Shown piece by piece: positions 1 through 10,905 of a stretch of DNA of 64,000 nt; the first letter of the stretch is position 1; each line of letters starts with the position of its first letter. A program made the translations under genes and the position numbers. Under the pieces are notes generated by a model that worked only from the letters and a program-made list of their open reading frames with translations, was not told where the DNA came from and ran no database searches. Source of the stretch: Musa acuminata AAA Group (Eukaryota; Streptophyta; Magnoliopsida; Zingiberales; Musaceae); NCBI RefSeq assembly GCF_036884655.1, contig NC_088339.1:23110501-23174500 (forward strand). The letters run 5' to 3'.

Positions 1-240
1 TGAATCTGTATATCACATTTGGTGATGAGCATTATATCAACATAATATTAACCGAATTCATTGTAGTGGATATCCCCTCGATGTATAATATGATTAAAGG
101 CAGATTCACATTTAACAAATTAAGAGCGATGGTGTCGACCTACCACATTATGATAATTTTTTTGATGAACAAGAGGTCGGAACCTTTCGCCTCAAAATAA
201 CAAAAAGGGTGGTGTTGTCAAGGACATGACATATTATGAA
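1..240 (+). pseudogene. Ty3/gypsy pol relic (protease/RT-linker region)
   Basis: The forward frame reads FIVVDIPSMYN, then IKGR, then NKLRAMVSTYH. This follows the conserved stretch between protease and reverse transcriptase in Ty3/gypsy polyproteins (usual form F-VVD-PS-YN-ILGR--LN---AV-STYH). A one-base shift near the T run at 158-164 moves the continuation (FDEQEVG) into another frame, and a stop follows, so this is a decayed fragment. It is cut off by the left window edge. It suggests that the repeats to the right, up to about 8600, belong to the 3' part of an old gypsy-type element. Family recognition is by motif only. Confidence 0.55.
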
Positions 241-329
241 CTTAAGAAAGTTATACTCTTGAGGCATCCCTTAGGATCGGGTCGAGATGGCTATGCCTCA
301 AGTGTCAAACTTCTGCCTTGACAACAAAG

Positions 330-965
330 GGCGTGAGTTGGGAAAACCTAACCCGTATAATAAGAAACTCATCGTAGTGAGAAACATAAGGTAAAATATG
401 CTCGAGGCATGTGTTCGAAAAACCCAACCCACGTAAGAAAAAACACACTTTGACAAAAGGCAAAAGGCAGAATGTGCTAGAGGAACGTGAGATGAGAAAA
501 CCTAACTCGCGTAAAAAGAAACCAATTGTGATGAAAGACATAAGGCAAAATGTGCTCAAGGTGCATGATTATGGAAAATCCGATTCATGTTAGATGAAAC
601 CCAAAATGATAGGAGGCACAAAGTAAAATATGCCCGAGATGCATGAGTCAGAAAAAGTCAGCTCGCATAGTAAGAAACATATTATGGTAGAAGGCATAAG
701 GTATAATATGTCCGAGGTGCAAGGGTCAAAATAGCCTAACCTACGTAATAAAAGACCTGCATAGTGTAAGATACATGATAAAATATACCCGAGATGCATG
801 AATCAAAAAAATCCAACATGTGTAATAAGAAACTCACTACGATGAGAGACATAAGGTAAGATGTGTCCTAGACACGTGAGTCGGGAAAGCTAACCCACAT
901 AAGAAGAAAATCCATCATGATGGGAGGCATAATGTAAAATATGTCCGAGGCATATATCACGAAAA
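330..965. repeat. Tandem array of about eight 78-bp units
   Basis: The motif gtaaaatatg or a close variant starts at 391, 467, 545, 623, 701, 777, 856 and 934, so the period is 76-79 bp. Each unit also carries versions of 'cctaacccgcgtaataagaaac', 'cataagg' and 'ccgaggcatgagtcgggaaa'. Units differ by roughly 20-30 percent by eye, so the array is old. The short reading frames on both strands here are by-products of the periodicity and are not genes. Confidence 0.85.
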
Positions 966-984
966 CTCATCCTGTGCAATAAAA

Positions 985-1660
985 ATGTGGATCCCTCAAG
1001 GATGAGCAAAGGAGGAGCCCACCTTCGCACCGCCTGCAACCAAACTCGTCTCCTCTCATAGCATACCTCATGATGACTTGAAGAAGATGGACAAGTCAAC
1101 TATGAGGGGCTTCGTAGCATCTCAATTATGGGCTTGCTATATGATGTGATTCCCTCGATGATGAGAGGGGCAGATCGATAATGCAGCCTTTGTAGCATCC
1201 CCATATGGACCCATTACCTGACATAGGTCTCTTGAGGATGAGCAGAGGAGGGGCCCACCTTAGCATTGCTTGCAGCCTGCCTCGACTCCTCTCACAACCG
1301 GCCTTAAGGTGAGCGGAAGAAGAGAGGTAGGTCAGCAATGGGGGGCTTCATAACATCCCCATCATGGACCCATTGCCCATTGTGGGTTTCTCATGTATAA
1401 GTAGAGGAGGAGCTCACCTCTAGTTTGGTGCTCGCCTCGGCTCCTCTCATAGCCCACCTCACAACGAGCAGAAGAAGATAAGTTGGTCGGCTACAAAGGG
1501 CTTCACAATGTCCCTGTTATGGACCTAGTGTATAATGTGGGTCCCTTGGGGATGAGTAGAAGAGGAGCTCACCTACGCATCGCCTATTACCTACCTTGGC
1601 TCCTCTCATTGCCCGCCTCGACAGTGAGCATATTAAGAGGGGCAAGTCGACAATGGACCA
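985..1660. repeat. Degenerate tandem repeat, period about 155-160 bp
   Basis: The block 'gatgagcagaggaggagcccacc' recurs at about 1001, 1237, 1396 and 1551. Each copy is followed by 'cctcggctcctctcatagcccacctc' and then 'cttcacaacatccccatcatggaccc'. The first interval is longer (about 236 bp) because it holds an extra partial unit near 1095-1220. The repeat unit and period differ from the 78-bp array to its left, so two unrelated tandem systems sit side by side. Confidence 0.65.
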
Positions 1661-1664
1661 TCGT

Positions 1665-2041
1665 TAGCAGCACTTGCACCCCTTATTGTGGTTCTCACTA
1701 AGCCAAGGAGGTCAAGAAAGCCGACCCATATCTCCGCCTAATGTATGGATGTTGAAAAATCCTAACCCCCTTTGCTCGAGGCATGGATGTCAGGAAACTC
1801 TTTCACCCGAGTCATGGAGGCTAGGTCCCTCCTCTGCCCAAAACATGGAGATCAAGAAACCCGACGCCTAACTTCACCCAAGATATGAAGGTCAAAAAAT
1901 CCCGTCCATCTCCACCCGAGGTGTGGAGATTGGGAAATGACCCCCCTCCTCCTCTAAGGCATGGCAATCGAGAAACCCAACCCCCTCCTCCACTTGAGTG
2001 GAGGTTGGGAAACCTGATGGTAGCCCTCGCACCTCTCGTTT
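1665..2041. repeat. Short C-rich repeats (about 30-45 bp), left part
   Basis: Clauses of the type 'acccgaggcatggagatcgggaaacccgaccccc' recur at about 1780, 1812, 1842, 1880, 1922 and 1960 with variable spacing. The block is interrupted at 2041 by the copia insertion and resumes after 7424, where 'cgaatcatgtaggttaggaaacctgg' and 'cgagatttgggggtcgggcac' continue the same pattern. The target-site duplication confirms that the two halves were once contiguous. Confidence 0.6.
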
Positions 2042-2732
2042 TGTTGGGAAGAAACCTGTTAATGCGGAATAATTCTTTTCCCTCTTTGTGTATCAAAATA
2101 GGTTCCTCATCAAAATACCAACTTGATATCAAAATGCTAATATCAATCAGCACAGCATAAACAATAGAGCAATAAATCAATCATACAGTGAGACCAAATC
2201 TTTTTAACGTGGAAAACCCAATGTGGGAAAAACCACGGGACCGTAGTCCACCTCAAACTTCCACTATCAATAATAATGATAACAAGTTTACAGTAGGTCT
2301 TCTCTAGAATAACTAGAGGATCAGAATAACATCAAGAACATAAATCTTGGCTCAAGAATAGCATATCTTCAGCACATAGGTGGATCTCCTCCAAAGAGAA
2401 TTCTAGGTCTCACAAAGTGGATATCACAGGAAAGTACCTTAGAGAGGGTAAACTGCAGATCAACACCGTTAGGATTGTAGAGTTTGCTGTAAGGATTCTC
2501 CACATAAAATTTGGGCCGAAACTGACAATGTTTGGCCACCGATCGTCAAGCAGAAAAACTCATAAACCTTACTTTCTCTCTCTATTTCTCTCTCCTCTTT
2601 TCTCTGCACGCCGCCGCACGCTGCACGCTCTTACTCTAATCTCACCCTAATTTCGTTCTCTCTAATCTCCAATCAGTTGATTTGGGCTTATGGCCCAAAT
2701 TGTCCAAGCCCGCATATGGACTGGACCCAACA
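2042..2732 (-). repeat. 3' LTR of copia-1
   Basis: This is the left LTR in window coordinates and the 3' LTR of the minus-strand element, 691 bp. It is 14 bp longer than its partner because of an extra 'cgccgccgcacgctg' stretch near 2610. TG/CA ends and the flanking CGTTT support the boundary. Confidence 0.93.
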
Positions 2733-2748
2733 ATTCTCCCCCTCCAGC

Positions 2749-5700
2749 TCATATGATGGGCTGTACCAAGCCCGCTCTTCGCCTACATGCTTCAAGCTTT
2801 TCCTTAGGCAAAGACTTTGTCAACATATCTGAACCATTATCATTGGTATGCACCTTTTCCAACTGTAATTCTATCATCTCAAGCACATCACGAATTCAGT
2901 GATATCTCACATCAATATGCTTGGATCTAGAATGGTATGCTGAATTCTTGGAGAGGTGAATAGCGCTCTGACTGTCACAGTAAACAGTATATCCTTCCTG
3001 TTTCAAGCCCAATTCCTGTAGAAACTTTTTCATCCATAAAGCTTCCTTGCAGGCTTCAGTAACTGCTATGTATTATGCTTCTGTGGTTGATAGAGCAACA
3101 CACTTCTGTAACTTAGACTGCCAAGAGACTGCTCCTCCTGCAAATGTCATCAAGAATCTCGAAGTGGACTTCCTGGAATCAGTATCACCTGCCATGTCTG
3201 CATCTGTGTAACCTTCTAACACAGGTTCATCACTACCAAAATATAAACACAACCTGGAAGTACCTCTTAGATATCTTAATATCCATTTCACTACTGCCCA
3301 ATGTTCCTTTCCAGGATTTGAGAGAAATCGACTAACAACTCCAACTGCATGAGCTATATCTGGCCTAGTACAAACCATAGCATACATCAAACTGCCTACT
3401 GCAGATGAGTAAGGCACTCTGGACATTTCTTCTTTTTCTTTCTCACTTGTAGGACATTGTTTCGAACTAAGCTTGAAATGACCTGCAAGTGGAGAACAAA
3501 CTGCTTTGGCTTTACTCATGTTGAATCTTTCAAGAACCTTTTCAATGTAAGTCTCCTGAGATAGCCAAATCTTCCTTTTCTTCCTATCACGAAGAATCTT
3601 CATGCCAAGTATTTGTCTCACCGATCCTAAGTTTTTCATGGCAAAAGACTTACTTAGCTCTCTTTTAAGCTTTTCAATTTTTCCAACATCATGGCCAACA
3701 ATCAACATATCATCAACATATAGCAGTAAAATAATAAAATCATCATCTGAAAATTTCTTCATAAACACACAATGATCAGATGTGGTTCTATCATACCCTT
3801 GGCTCATCATAAAGGAATCAAACTTCTTGTACCACTGTCTAGGTGCCTGTTTGAGTCCATATAAGCTTTTCCTAAGCTTACATACCAGATTTTCTTTTCC
3901 CTTGACTTTGAAACCTTTTGGTTGCTCCATGTAAATTTCTTCTTCTAAGTCACCATGAAGAAATGCTGTTTTTACATCAAGTTGCTCAACTTCTAAATTC
4001 AAGCGGGCAGCCAAACCAAGAACAACTCGGATAGAGGACATTTTCACAACCGGAGAAAATATTTCTTCAAAGTCAATACCTTTCTTCTGACTGAATCATT
4101 TCACAACTAGTCGTGCCTTGTATCTCTATTGTGAGCTATTGTTTTCAGTCTTCAATTTATAAACCCACTTATTCTTAAGAGCTTTCTTCTCTTTGGGCAA
4201 CTTTACCAAGTCATAGGTATGATTCTCAAGCAAGGATCTCATCTCTTCTTGCATGGCATTAACCCACTCATTCTTATTCTCATGTAGAATAGCTTCTTGG
4301 TAAGTTTCTGGCTCTCCCCCGTCAATAAGCATAACATACTCATGTGGAGGATATCTGGTAGAGGGTTGTCGCTCTCTAGTGGATCTTCTCAATGGAATCT
4401 CAACTGGTAGTGGAGGTGCCTGTTCAGTTGGTTCAGCATCATCAACTGTAGGTGTATCATCACTAGTATTCTCACCACAATCTTCTTGTTCATCTCCCCC
4501 ATGATCATCATGAACTACAGGTGAAGGAACTGGACCCAAACTCCAAGGAATATAAAGAGAGGTTTCTGGCTTCTCAACATTATCACCATCATCAAACAAT
4601 TGGTCTTCAAGAAACATAACATCTCTGCTTCTAATAATCTTCTTGTTCACTGGATCCCATAATCTGTACCCAAACTCTTCATGACCATATCCCAAGAAGA
4701 TACATGCTTTTGCCTTATTATCAAGCTTGGACCTCTCATCTTTGGGAATATGAACAAATGCTTTACACCCAAAGACTCTCAAATGATTATAAGATATATC
4801 TTTTCCTCTCCATACTCTCTCTGGAACATCACCTTGCAGAGGAACTGATGGAGAAAGATTTATCAGGTCAACTGTAGTTCTCATAGCCTCCCCCCAAAAT
4901 GACTTTGGTAACTTGGCGTGGGAAAGCATACACTTGATCCTTTCTTCAATGGTTTTGTTCATCCTTTCTGCCACACCGTTCTGCTGAGGAGTTTTAGGAA
5001 CTGTTTTCTCAAGCCTGATACCATGGAACCTGCAATAATTCTCAAAAGGACCCCTGTACTCGCCACCATTATCTGATCGAACACACTTTAGCTTTATGTC
5101 AGTTTCTCTTTCAACATTAATATGAAACTCCTTGAAAGCATTGAGTACCTGGTCTTTATATTTCAAAGCAAAAGCCCAAACTTTTCTAGAATGGTCATCA
5201 ATAAAAGTAACAAAATAAAGAGCACCTCCAAGAGTTCTAGTTTGCATAGTACAAACATCAGTATGAACTAAATCAATAACATCAGATCTTCTAGATGATG
5301 GATATGTCTGAAATGCAACTCTATGTGTTTTTCCAACTAAGCAATGATCACAAGATTTAAGAGATGTACCTTGCAACTCTGGTAAGAACTGCTTTCTAGC
5401 AAGAGTTTGAAGTCCCTTCTCGCTGATATGTCCAAGCCTCTTATGCCAAAGATCTATACTTTCACCTTTTCGAATTGCATTAATCTCTCTTTTGTGTAGC
5501 TTAGCTTCCATGACATAAAAAGAGTTAATCTTCTTTCCTTTTGCCACAATTTGAGAACCTTTAGTGAGTTTCCATTTACTTTCACCAAAATAATGTGCAA
5601 AGCCCTCATCATCAAGTCTACCTATAGATATCAAGTTAAGACGAATATCTGGAACATGCCTTACATCTTTGAGTATCAATTTGCTCCCAATACTAGTCTC

Positions 5701-6690
5701 CAAGCAAATATCTCCAATACCCACAATCTTAGATGTACCATTGTTTCCCATTCTGACATTACCAAAATCACCAGCACTGTAAGATCTAAAGAAATCACCA
5801 TGAGAAGTAACATGAAATGAAGCACCAGAGTCAATTACCCAATTACTGTCCTGAGCTACAAGGCTAACACAACCTTCATCACAGACAATAGTGATATTAC
5901 CTTCAGCAGCAATCGTACTGATTTCTTTCTCATTTTTCTTCATTTCATTATGTTCTCGCTTCCAAAACCTACACTCTTTCTTCATGTGACCTGGCCTATT
6001 ACAGTGAAAACATTTGATATCTCTTCTAGACTTGGATCTTCCTCTATAACCATATAGATTTCTGCTATGACTTCTTCCACGTCTTTCTTGTTTTTCAGTA
6101 ACAAATGCACCAGAAGAAGATTCACCTTGTTCTTTCCTTCTTGCATCTTCATTTAGCAAACTGTCTTTAACCATATCTATGGTTAGAGTCCCCTCTGGAA
6201 TGGAGTTACAAATAGTCACCACATACGTTTCCCAACTTTCTGGTAAAGAGCTGAGAAGTAATAATCCCTGCATCTCATCATCTATATTCATTTTCATAGT
6301 AACCAATTTGTTTGCAAGACTCTGAAATAGGCTTATGTGCTCAACAATGTTACCACCATCTTTATACTTCAAATTTACAAGCCTTCTGAGGAGAGAAATT
6401 ATATTTCCCACTGTCTTTTTCGCAAAGAGATTTTCTAACCTTTGCTAAACAACATCAGCTCTGATTTCATCTGAAAGATGCTCATGCAAGTTTATATCTA
6501 TCCATCTTCTAATATAGGCAATAGCTTTTCTATGTTGAACTTCTCATTCTTCATCGTCCATAATAGAAGGTTTATCTTTAACCTTGATAGGCTTATACAA
6601 ATCTTTGCAATAGAGCAAATCTTCCATCAGACGTCTCCAAGTGGAATAATTTGATGAGTTCAATTTAATCATACCATCTGACTGCTCCAT
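2749..6690 (-). pseudogene. copia-1 gag-pol: one frame with six nonsense codons
   Basis: From ATG at 6690 to a stop at 2749 the minus strand keeps one frame of 1314 codons with no frameshift. In order it shows: Gag; a CCHC knuckle (CFHCNRPGHMKKEC); aspartic protease (WVIDSGASFHVT); the pre-integrase HxxxC region (LWHKRLGHIS); integrase (VHTDVC, FIDDHSRK, VRSDNGGEY, QQNGVAERMN); reverse transcriptase (KTAFLHGDLEE, YVDDMLI); and RNase H (DADMAGD, STTEA). In-frame stops lie at 6544-6546, 6445-6447, 4123-4125, 4096-4098, 3070-3072 and 2896-2898. Two Gag stops replace expected Trp codons. The longest open pieces are 4126-6411 (761 aa) and 3073-4047 (324 aa). The copy cannot make full protein, although its structure is otherwise intact. 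Confidence 0.9.
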
Positions 6691-6742
6691 TTCAATCACA
6701 CAAGAAAACTAGCACCAAACAACCTGATGCTCTGATACCACT

Positions 6743-7419
6743 TGTTGGGAAGAAACCTGTTAATGCGGAATAATTCTTTTCCCTCTTTGTGTATCAAAAT
6801 AGGTTCCTCATCAAAATACCAACTTGATATTAAAATGCTAATATCAATCAGCACAGCATAAACAATAGAGCAATAAATCAATCACACAATGAGACCAAAT
6901 CTTTTTAACGTGGAAAACCCAATGTGGGAAAAACCACGGGACCGTAGTCCACCTCAAACTTTCACCATCAATAATAATGATAACAGGTTTACAGTAGGTC
7001 TTCTCTAGAATAACTAGAGGATCAGAATAACATCAAGAACATAGATCTTAGCTCAAGAATAGCATATCTTCAGCACATAGGTGAATCTCCTCCAAAGAGT
7101 ATTCTAGGTCTCAAAAAGTGGATATCACAGGAAAGTACCTTAGAGAGGGTAAACTGCAGATCAACACCGTTAGGATTGTAGAGTTTGCTGCAAGGATTCT
7201 CCACATAAAATTTGGGCCGAAATTGACAACGTTTGGCCACCGATCGTCAAGCAGAAAAACTCAGAAACCTTACTTTCTCTCTCTATTTCTCTCTTCTCTT
7301 TTCTCTTCTGCACGCTCTTACTCTAATCTCACCCTAATTTCGTTCTCTCTAATCTCCAATTAGTTGATTTGGGCTTATGGCCCAAATTGTCCAAGCCCGC
7401 ATATGGACTGGACCCAACA
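6743..7419 (-). repeat. 5' LTR of copia-1
   Basis: This is the right LTR in window coordinates and the 5' LTR of the element, 677 bp. It begins one base outside the tRNA-Met primer site and is followed by the second CGTTT duplication at 7420-7424. Confidence 0.93.
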
Positions 7420-7424
7420 CGTTT

Positions 7425-8600
7425 GTAGTCCTCACTGAATTAGATAGATTATAAAACTCGACCACCTCTGCTCGAATCATGTAGGTTAGGAAACCTGGTC
7501 TCTAACTCCCCCCGAGATTTGGGGGTCGGGCACTCGACCCTCCCTTCTCGTTACCATTGAGCCGCGAAGGTTAGGGAATCGATCCTGATCATTGCCAACC
7601 TCTATGCTAAGGAAGATCGAGTTCACATCGGTAATGATTGATTTGGTATTAAAGATAGCTTGTCAAAAAGGGACGACCCCTTACCGAGAGACGAGGGTCA
7701 GTAATTCAAGACATAGATCAAACACCCTCCGACCCCATCAACGTCCACATAATGCTCAAAGTCATAGAATAATTAGGGAGGTTCAACCTTAATGTGTTCG
7801 TTGAACTAGATGTTGCACTTTATATCCCTCTTATGAGAACCCTTGAAGCATGCCTTGGGGAATAAACGATAAAGAGAACAAAATATAAGTCAAGGGATTA
7901 CCCCTTACCGAGGGACGAAGGTCATCAATTGGAGGCGTAGATCGGATGCCTCTCAACCCTATCAGTGTTTGCCTAATGCTCGAAGTCAGAGAATAATTGA
8001 TGAGGTCTAAGTTTAACGTGTCGGATGAACTAGACATTGCACTTCGGATCTCTCTTGCGAGAGCCCTCAAAACACTCCTTGGGAGAGGGGATAAATGATA
8101 GAAAGAGTATCATCATCTAGTAATCGATCGACACGTCACTTCCATATGATGTATAGGGTAGAAGGGGAAGATAGAGGTCACCCTCCGCTTGTTTGCCCAC
8201 GTGGATAAGGGTCCAAGCCAAACGGTTATAAAGTGGCCCCTCTCTTGTTGCTCGCATGAATAAAAGGCTAAGAGAGATTGTTGGAGGTGGTTAGATATTA
8301 TCTCCTTGTGAAATATTTCATGGAATATTTCATCCATTTATGACTATATATAAAATCTCATCTTCAACATAATAAAAATGATGATCACTTTTTAACCACT
8401 TGCATTCATACTCATATACCTTTGGCTACTAACTTAGATGTCGAATGGATTGAGTCGATAAACCTCTTTCAACCTCGATTTTTATACAAATGATACATCA
8501 AGAGCTCAATGTTTTCATTTCTAAGGTACCTCGAGCAACACTATACATATGAGTTTTAATCACGTTGGACCGATCAAGACATCAACGACTTTTTTTTTTA
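7425..8600 (+). repeat. Relic LTR-type repeat DNA, continuation of the 1-2041 gypsy-like block
   Basis: To about 7560 the sequence continues the C-rich clauses seen before copia-1. From 7677 to 8090 there is a direct repeat with a 224-bp offset: 'ccccttaccgagrgacgarggtca' at 7677 and 7901, each followed by 'atgctcraagtcakagaataattg' and 'gaactagayattgcactt'. A promoter-like 'gactatatataaaatctc' lies near 8343, and text typical of an LTR 3' region follows. I read this as the 3' end of an old LTR element whose pol relic is at 1-240. No open gene is present. Confidence 0.5.
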
Positions 8601-10017
8601 ACGTTCATGAAGTTTTGAAACCATATGCCTTTTGTATTTGTCTCTATGTAGTGCAAGAATAACTTAAATAAATTATTTAAATTATATCATTTTCTTATCA
8701 TTCATTTCAGTTATCTTCGGATTATTTAATATTCAATGATTGACATGGCTGCGATAGCAACGTTTACTCGGATGCGCTGTTAAGCTCTGATGATAAGTTC
8801 ACTTTATCATTCCGATCTCATCGCTTTATAATTTTCCTCTTACGTGAATCTTGCTAGTTTTTGCCATCGCTCAGCACCAACCACAACATAAGAAGGATTT
8901 CCATGGATTCATCGTCTGCCGTAGCCCCATTGCTACGATGAGTTTGGAGCCAAAGCGCATTATAGAATTCTTCATTTCTTCCACCTCGTCTGGCCATACT
9001 ATGAAAGATTTCGAAGTGAATTTATCCCTTAATTCATACCATACATACATACGACCCAGGAATTACAAGGCAGCGGTCCGGTGGATAACGCGTTCGATAT
9101 CCGTAGGCGTACATACGATATGTTTTATGGGCATAATGGAGCTATATATATATTATGAATCTACACGTATATTATCTTTTTATTTTCTCCATATTGTTTT
9201 CCCCGCGACTTGCAACGTCAGCGACAGGTGCTGCCACCGCAACAGAATTAAATCGGCCCGCGGTCCTGCCTCCCACCCATTTATTATTTGTTTCCTTAGC
9301 AGACCGCGACTCCTCGGTGTCGCTCCACCACACCTCTATTCTTCCCATCCCTAACGTCCATTCCACATCTGATGGATATCACATCACTGCCTTGTATTAC
9401 CGTAATACCCTCGCCTTCAGCGAACACCACCCCACGACCTGAAGGGCATTTAGGTACATTTATCCCGACTTGAGAGAAGTACATGTATCCTGGTATGACT
9501 TCTAACTATTAAAAATTACCCACAAGTATACCCTCCATATCTTATTGGATTTGTCCGCCATGGCATTAGCCCTTTGTCCGTTCATGAGAAGGTATTGGTT
9601 TGGGGAAACGACAAACGAGTAGAAGATTATTTCTAATATTCCGGCCGTCAGTCACTTGCCAGTTTAGTACGAGTGACACATCGATCGGAGGTATTCTGAT
9701 CCTCGGGTACATCTTTTTTATTGTATAGCCTGCACAAGTCATCCAATAGGTTACGATTCACGTAGTGGGAGCCACTTCCGTAGTTGTGGTTGTCGTACGT
9801 CTTAAACTACTACGTCGGATAACGTCAACGACCGTTTGAATATAAAATGTCGATTTATTGGCATTCGTGAAACGGACGACCCAGGAAGAGTGCCGTTTCG
9901 CTGTATCAGACGCTGGTGCTCCGGATTCGGGTAGGGTGTAGGAAGGGGCGTCGCCGATGCAGGAGGCTGCGGGCGAAGGGGGAGTAGCGTTGGCGAGGTG
10001 GCTACGGCGGCTAGGCG
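8601..10017. other. Intergenic, nothing recognised
   Basis: This is mixed-composition sequence with short overlapping frames on both strands (for example 8851-9354 plus and 9802-10266 minus). None has a recognisable motif, and they overlap in conflicting frames. The last few hundred bases before 10018 rise in GC and probably hold the promoter and 5' UTR of the following gene. No clear TATA box was identified. Confidence 0.5.
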
Positions 10018-10905
10018 ATGAAGTGCAAGAGTCACCCGAACGAGTACGGAGTTGGCGTCTGCGCCTCCTGCCTCCGGGAGCGACTCCTCGCCCTCATCGT
10101 CGCCCAGAACGAGCTCTCCGCTAACCGCTACCACGTACGCCGGAGGCCTGACCTTTCCCCGCTGCGGCATCCCCACGAATTCCACCGACCCGTCTCCCCT
10201 TACATCTCCCACCGCCGATCGGTCGGATCCGATTCCTCGCCAGGCCACCTCCGCCTCCTCCACCACTACCAGCGGTTCTTCAGCACCCCCCAGATCGGCC
10301 CCACGTTCGCCGCCGCCTCACGTGGCGAAAGGCTCGAGGAGATCGATGGCGGCCGCAGGCACAGGTTCTCCATTTTTAGGACCCTATTTGGGCACAGTAG
10401 ATCGGACGCGGCGGAGCCCGGATTGAGAGCTCCCAAGGAATCAGCATCAGGCTCTTGGTTCTCGGCACTGATCCGCGGCCGTCGGAAGAAGAAGAAGACG
10501 ACGCAGCTCTCCTCGGGCGCGGAGGAGGAGGAGGAGGCGCCGCCGTGGAGGGTGAGGAGGTCGTGCCGGCCGGTGGGGAGGGGAATGTCGCCTGCGATGG
10601 AGGACGAGGACGAGGACCACGGCAGCGGGTACTTCAGTGACGACTGGCGTCGGCCGACTCCGATGCCGATCCGGCGGTTCCCGGCGACCCATCGCGACCA
10701 CCGCAGCGTCAGCTCGGTCTCAGGTTTCTCTGTGTGTCTGAGCCCGCTGGTCAGCTTCGGACCCGAATCACGGCGAAGCCATCCTGCAGAGGCCGTGTTT
10801 TCCGGCGACGTCCGTAGCCCGGCGAATTCCATCCACCACAGGAACCCAGCCGTCCTGGCGCCGAACCGCTCAAGGAAGCTGGCCGATTTGGGCAGGCGCA
10901 AATGA
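10018..10905 (+). CDS. Unknown plant protein with N-terminal CxxHP...CASCLRERL motif
   Basis: This is an intronless GC-rich frame of 295 codons. The N-terminus reads CKSHP at residues 3-7 and then GVCASCLRERLLAL at about 13-26. The spaced Cys/His arrangement resembles the start of the plant OCTOPUS/DUF740-type and related uncharacterised families. The rest is low-complexity and basic: a Lys run near residues 155-160, an acidic run (EEEEE) just after, a DEDEDH stretch near 197-202, and Ser/Arg-rich segments. I see no membrane segment. The minus-strand frame 10266-10958 overlaps it but is a GC-rich shadow. The start was chosen because the Cys/His motif begins right after this Met. Function is unknown; a membrane-associated or scaffold role is only a family-level guess. 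Confidence 0.7.
   Translation: MKCKSHPNEYGVGVCASCLRERLLALIVAQNELSANRYHVRRRPDLSPLRHPHEFHRPVSPYISHRRSVGSDSSPGHLRLLHHYQRFFSTPQIGPTFAAASRGERLEEIDGGRRHRFSIFRTLFGHSRSDAAEPGLRAPKESASGSWFSALIRGRRKKKKTTQLSSGAEEEEEAPPWRVRRSCRPVGRGMSPAMEDEDEDHGSGYFSDDWRRPTPMPIRRFPATHRDHRSVSSVSGFSVCLSPLVSFGPESRRSHPAEAVFSGDVRSPANSIHHRNPAVLAPNRSRKLADLGRRK

Larger units (their letters stand above)
2042..7419 (-). mobile_element. Full-length Ty1/copia retrotransposon copia-1 (Tork/Tnt1-like)
   Basis: This complete element is 5378 bp and lies on the minus strand. LTRs occupy 2042-2732 and 6743-7419; both start TGTTGGG and end CCCAACA. The 5-bp target duplication CGTTT is perfect (2037-2041 and 7420-7424). Inside the 5' LTR the minus strand reads TGGTATCAGAGC, the initiator-tRNA-Met primer site (6723-6740). 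Next to the 3' LTR is a purine tract, minus-strand ctggagggggagaatt (about 2732-2746). The LTRs differ by roughly 15-20 substitutions and one 14-bp indel, so insertion was fairly recent. Pol motifs ([19 protein letters not shown]) fit the Tork/Tnt1 group; the clade call is from motif memory. Confidence 0.93.

Noticed and set aside
305..1701. A set of short open frames on both strands
   Set aside because: They follow the 78-bp and 155-160-bp repeat periods and encode only repeated low-information peptides.
9802..10266. 154-codon minus-strand frame upstream of the unknown gene
   Set aside because: Overlaps the start of 10018-10905, lacks motifs, and its composition fits a GC-rich promoter or 5' UTR shadow.
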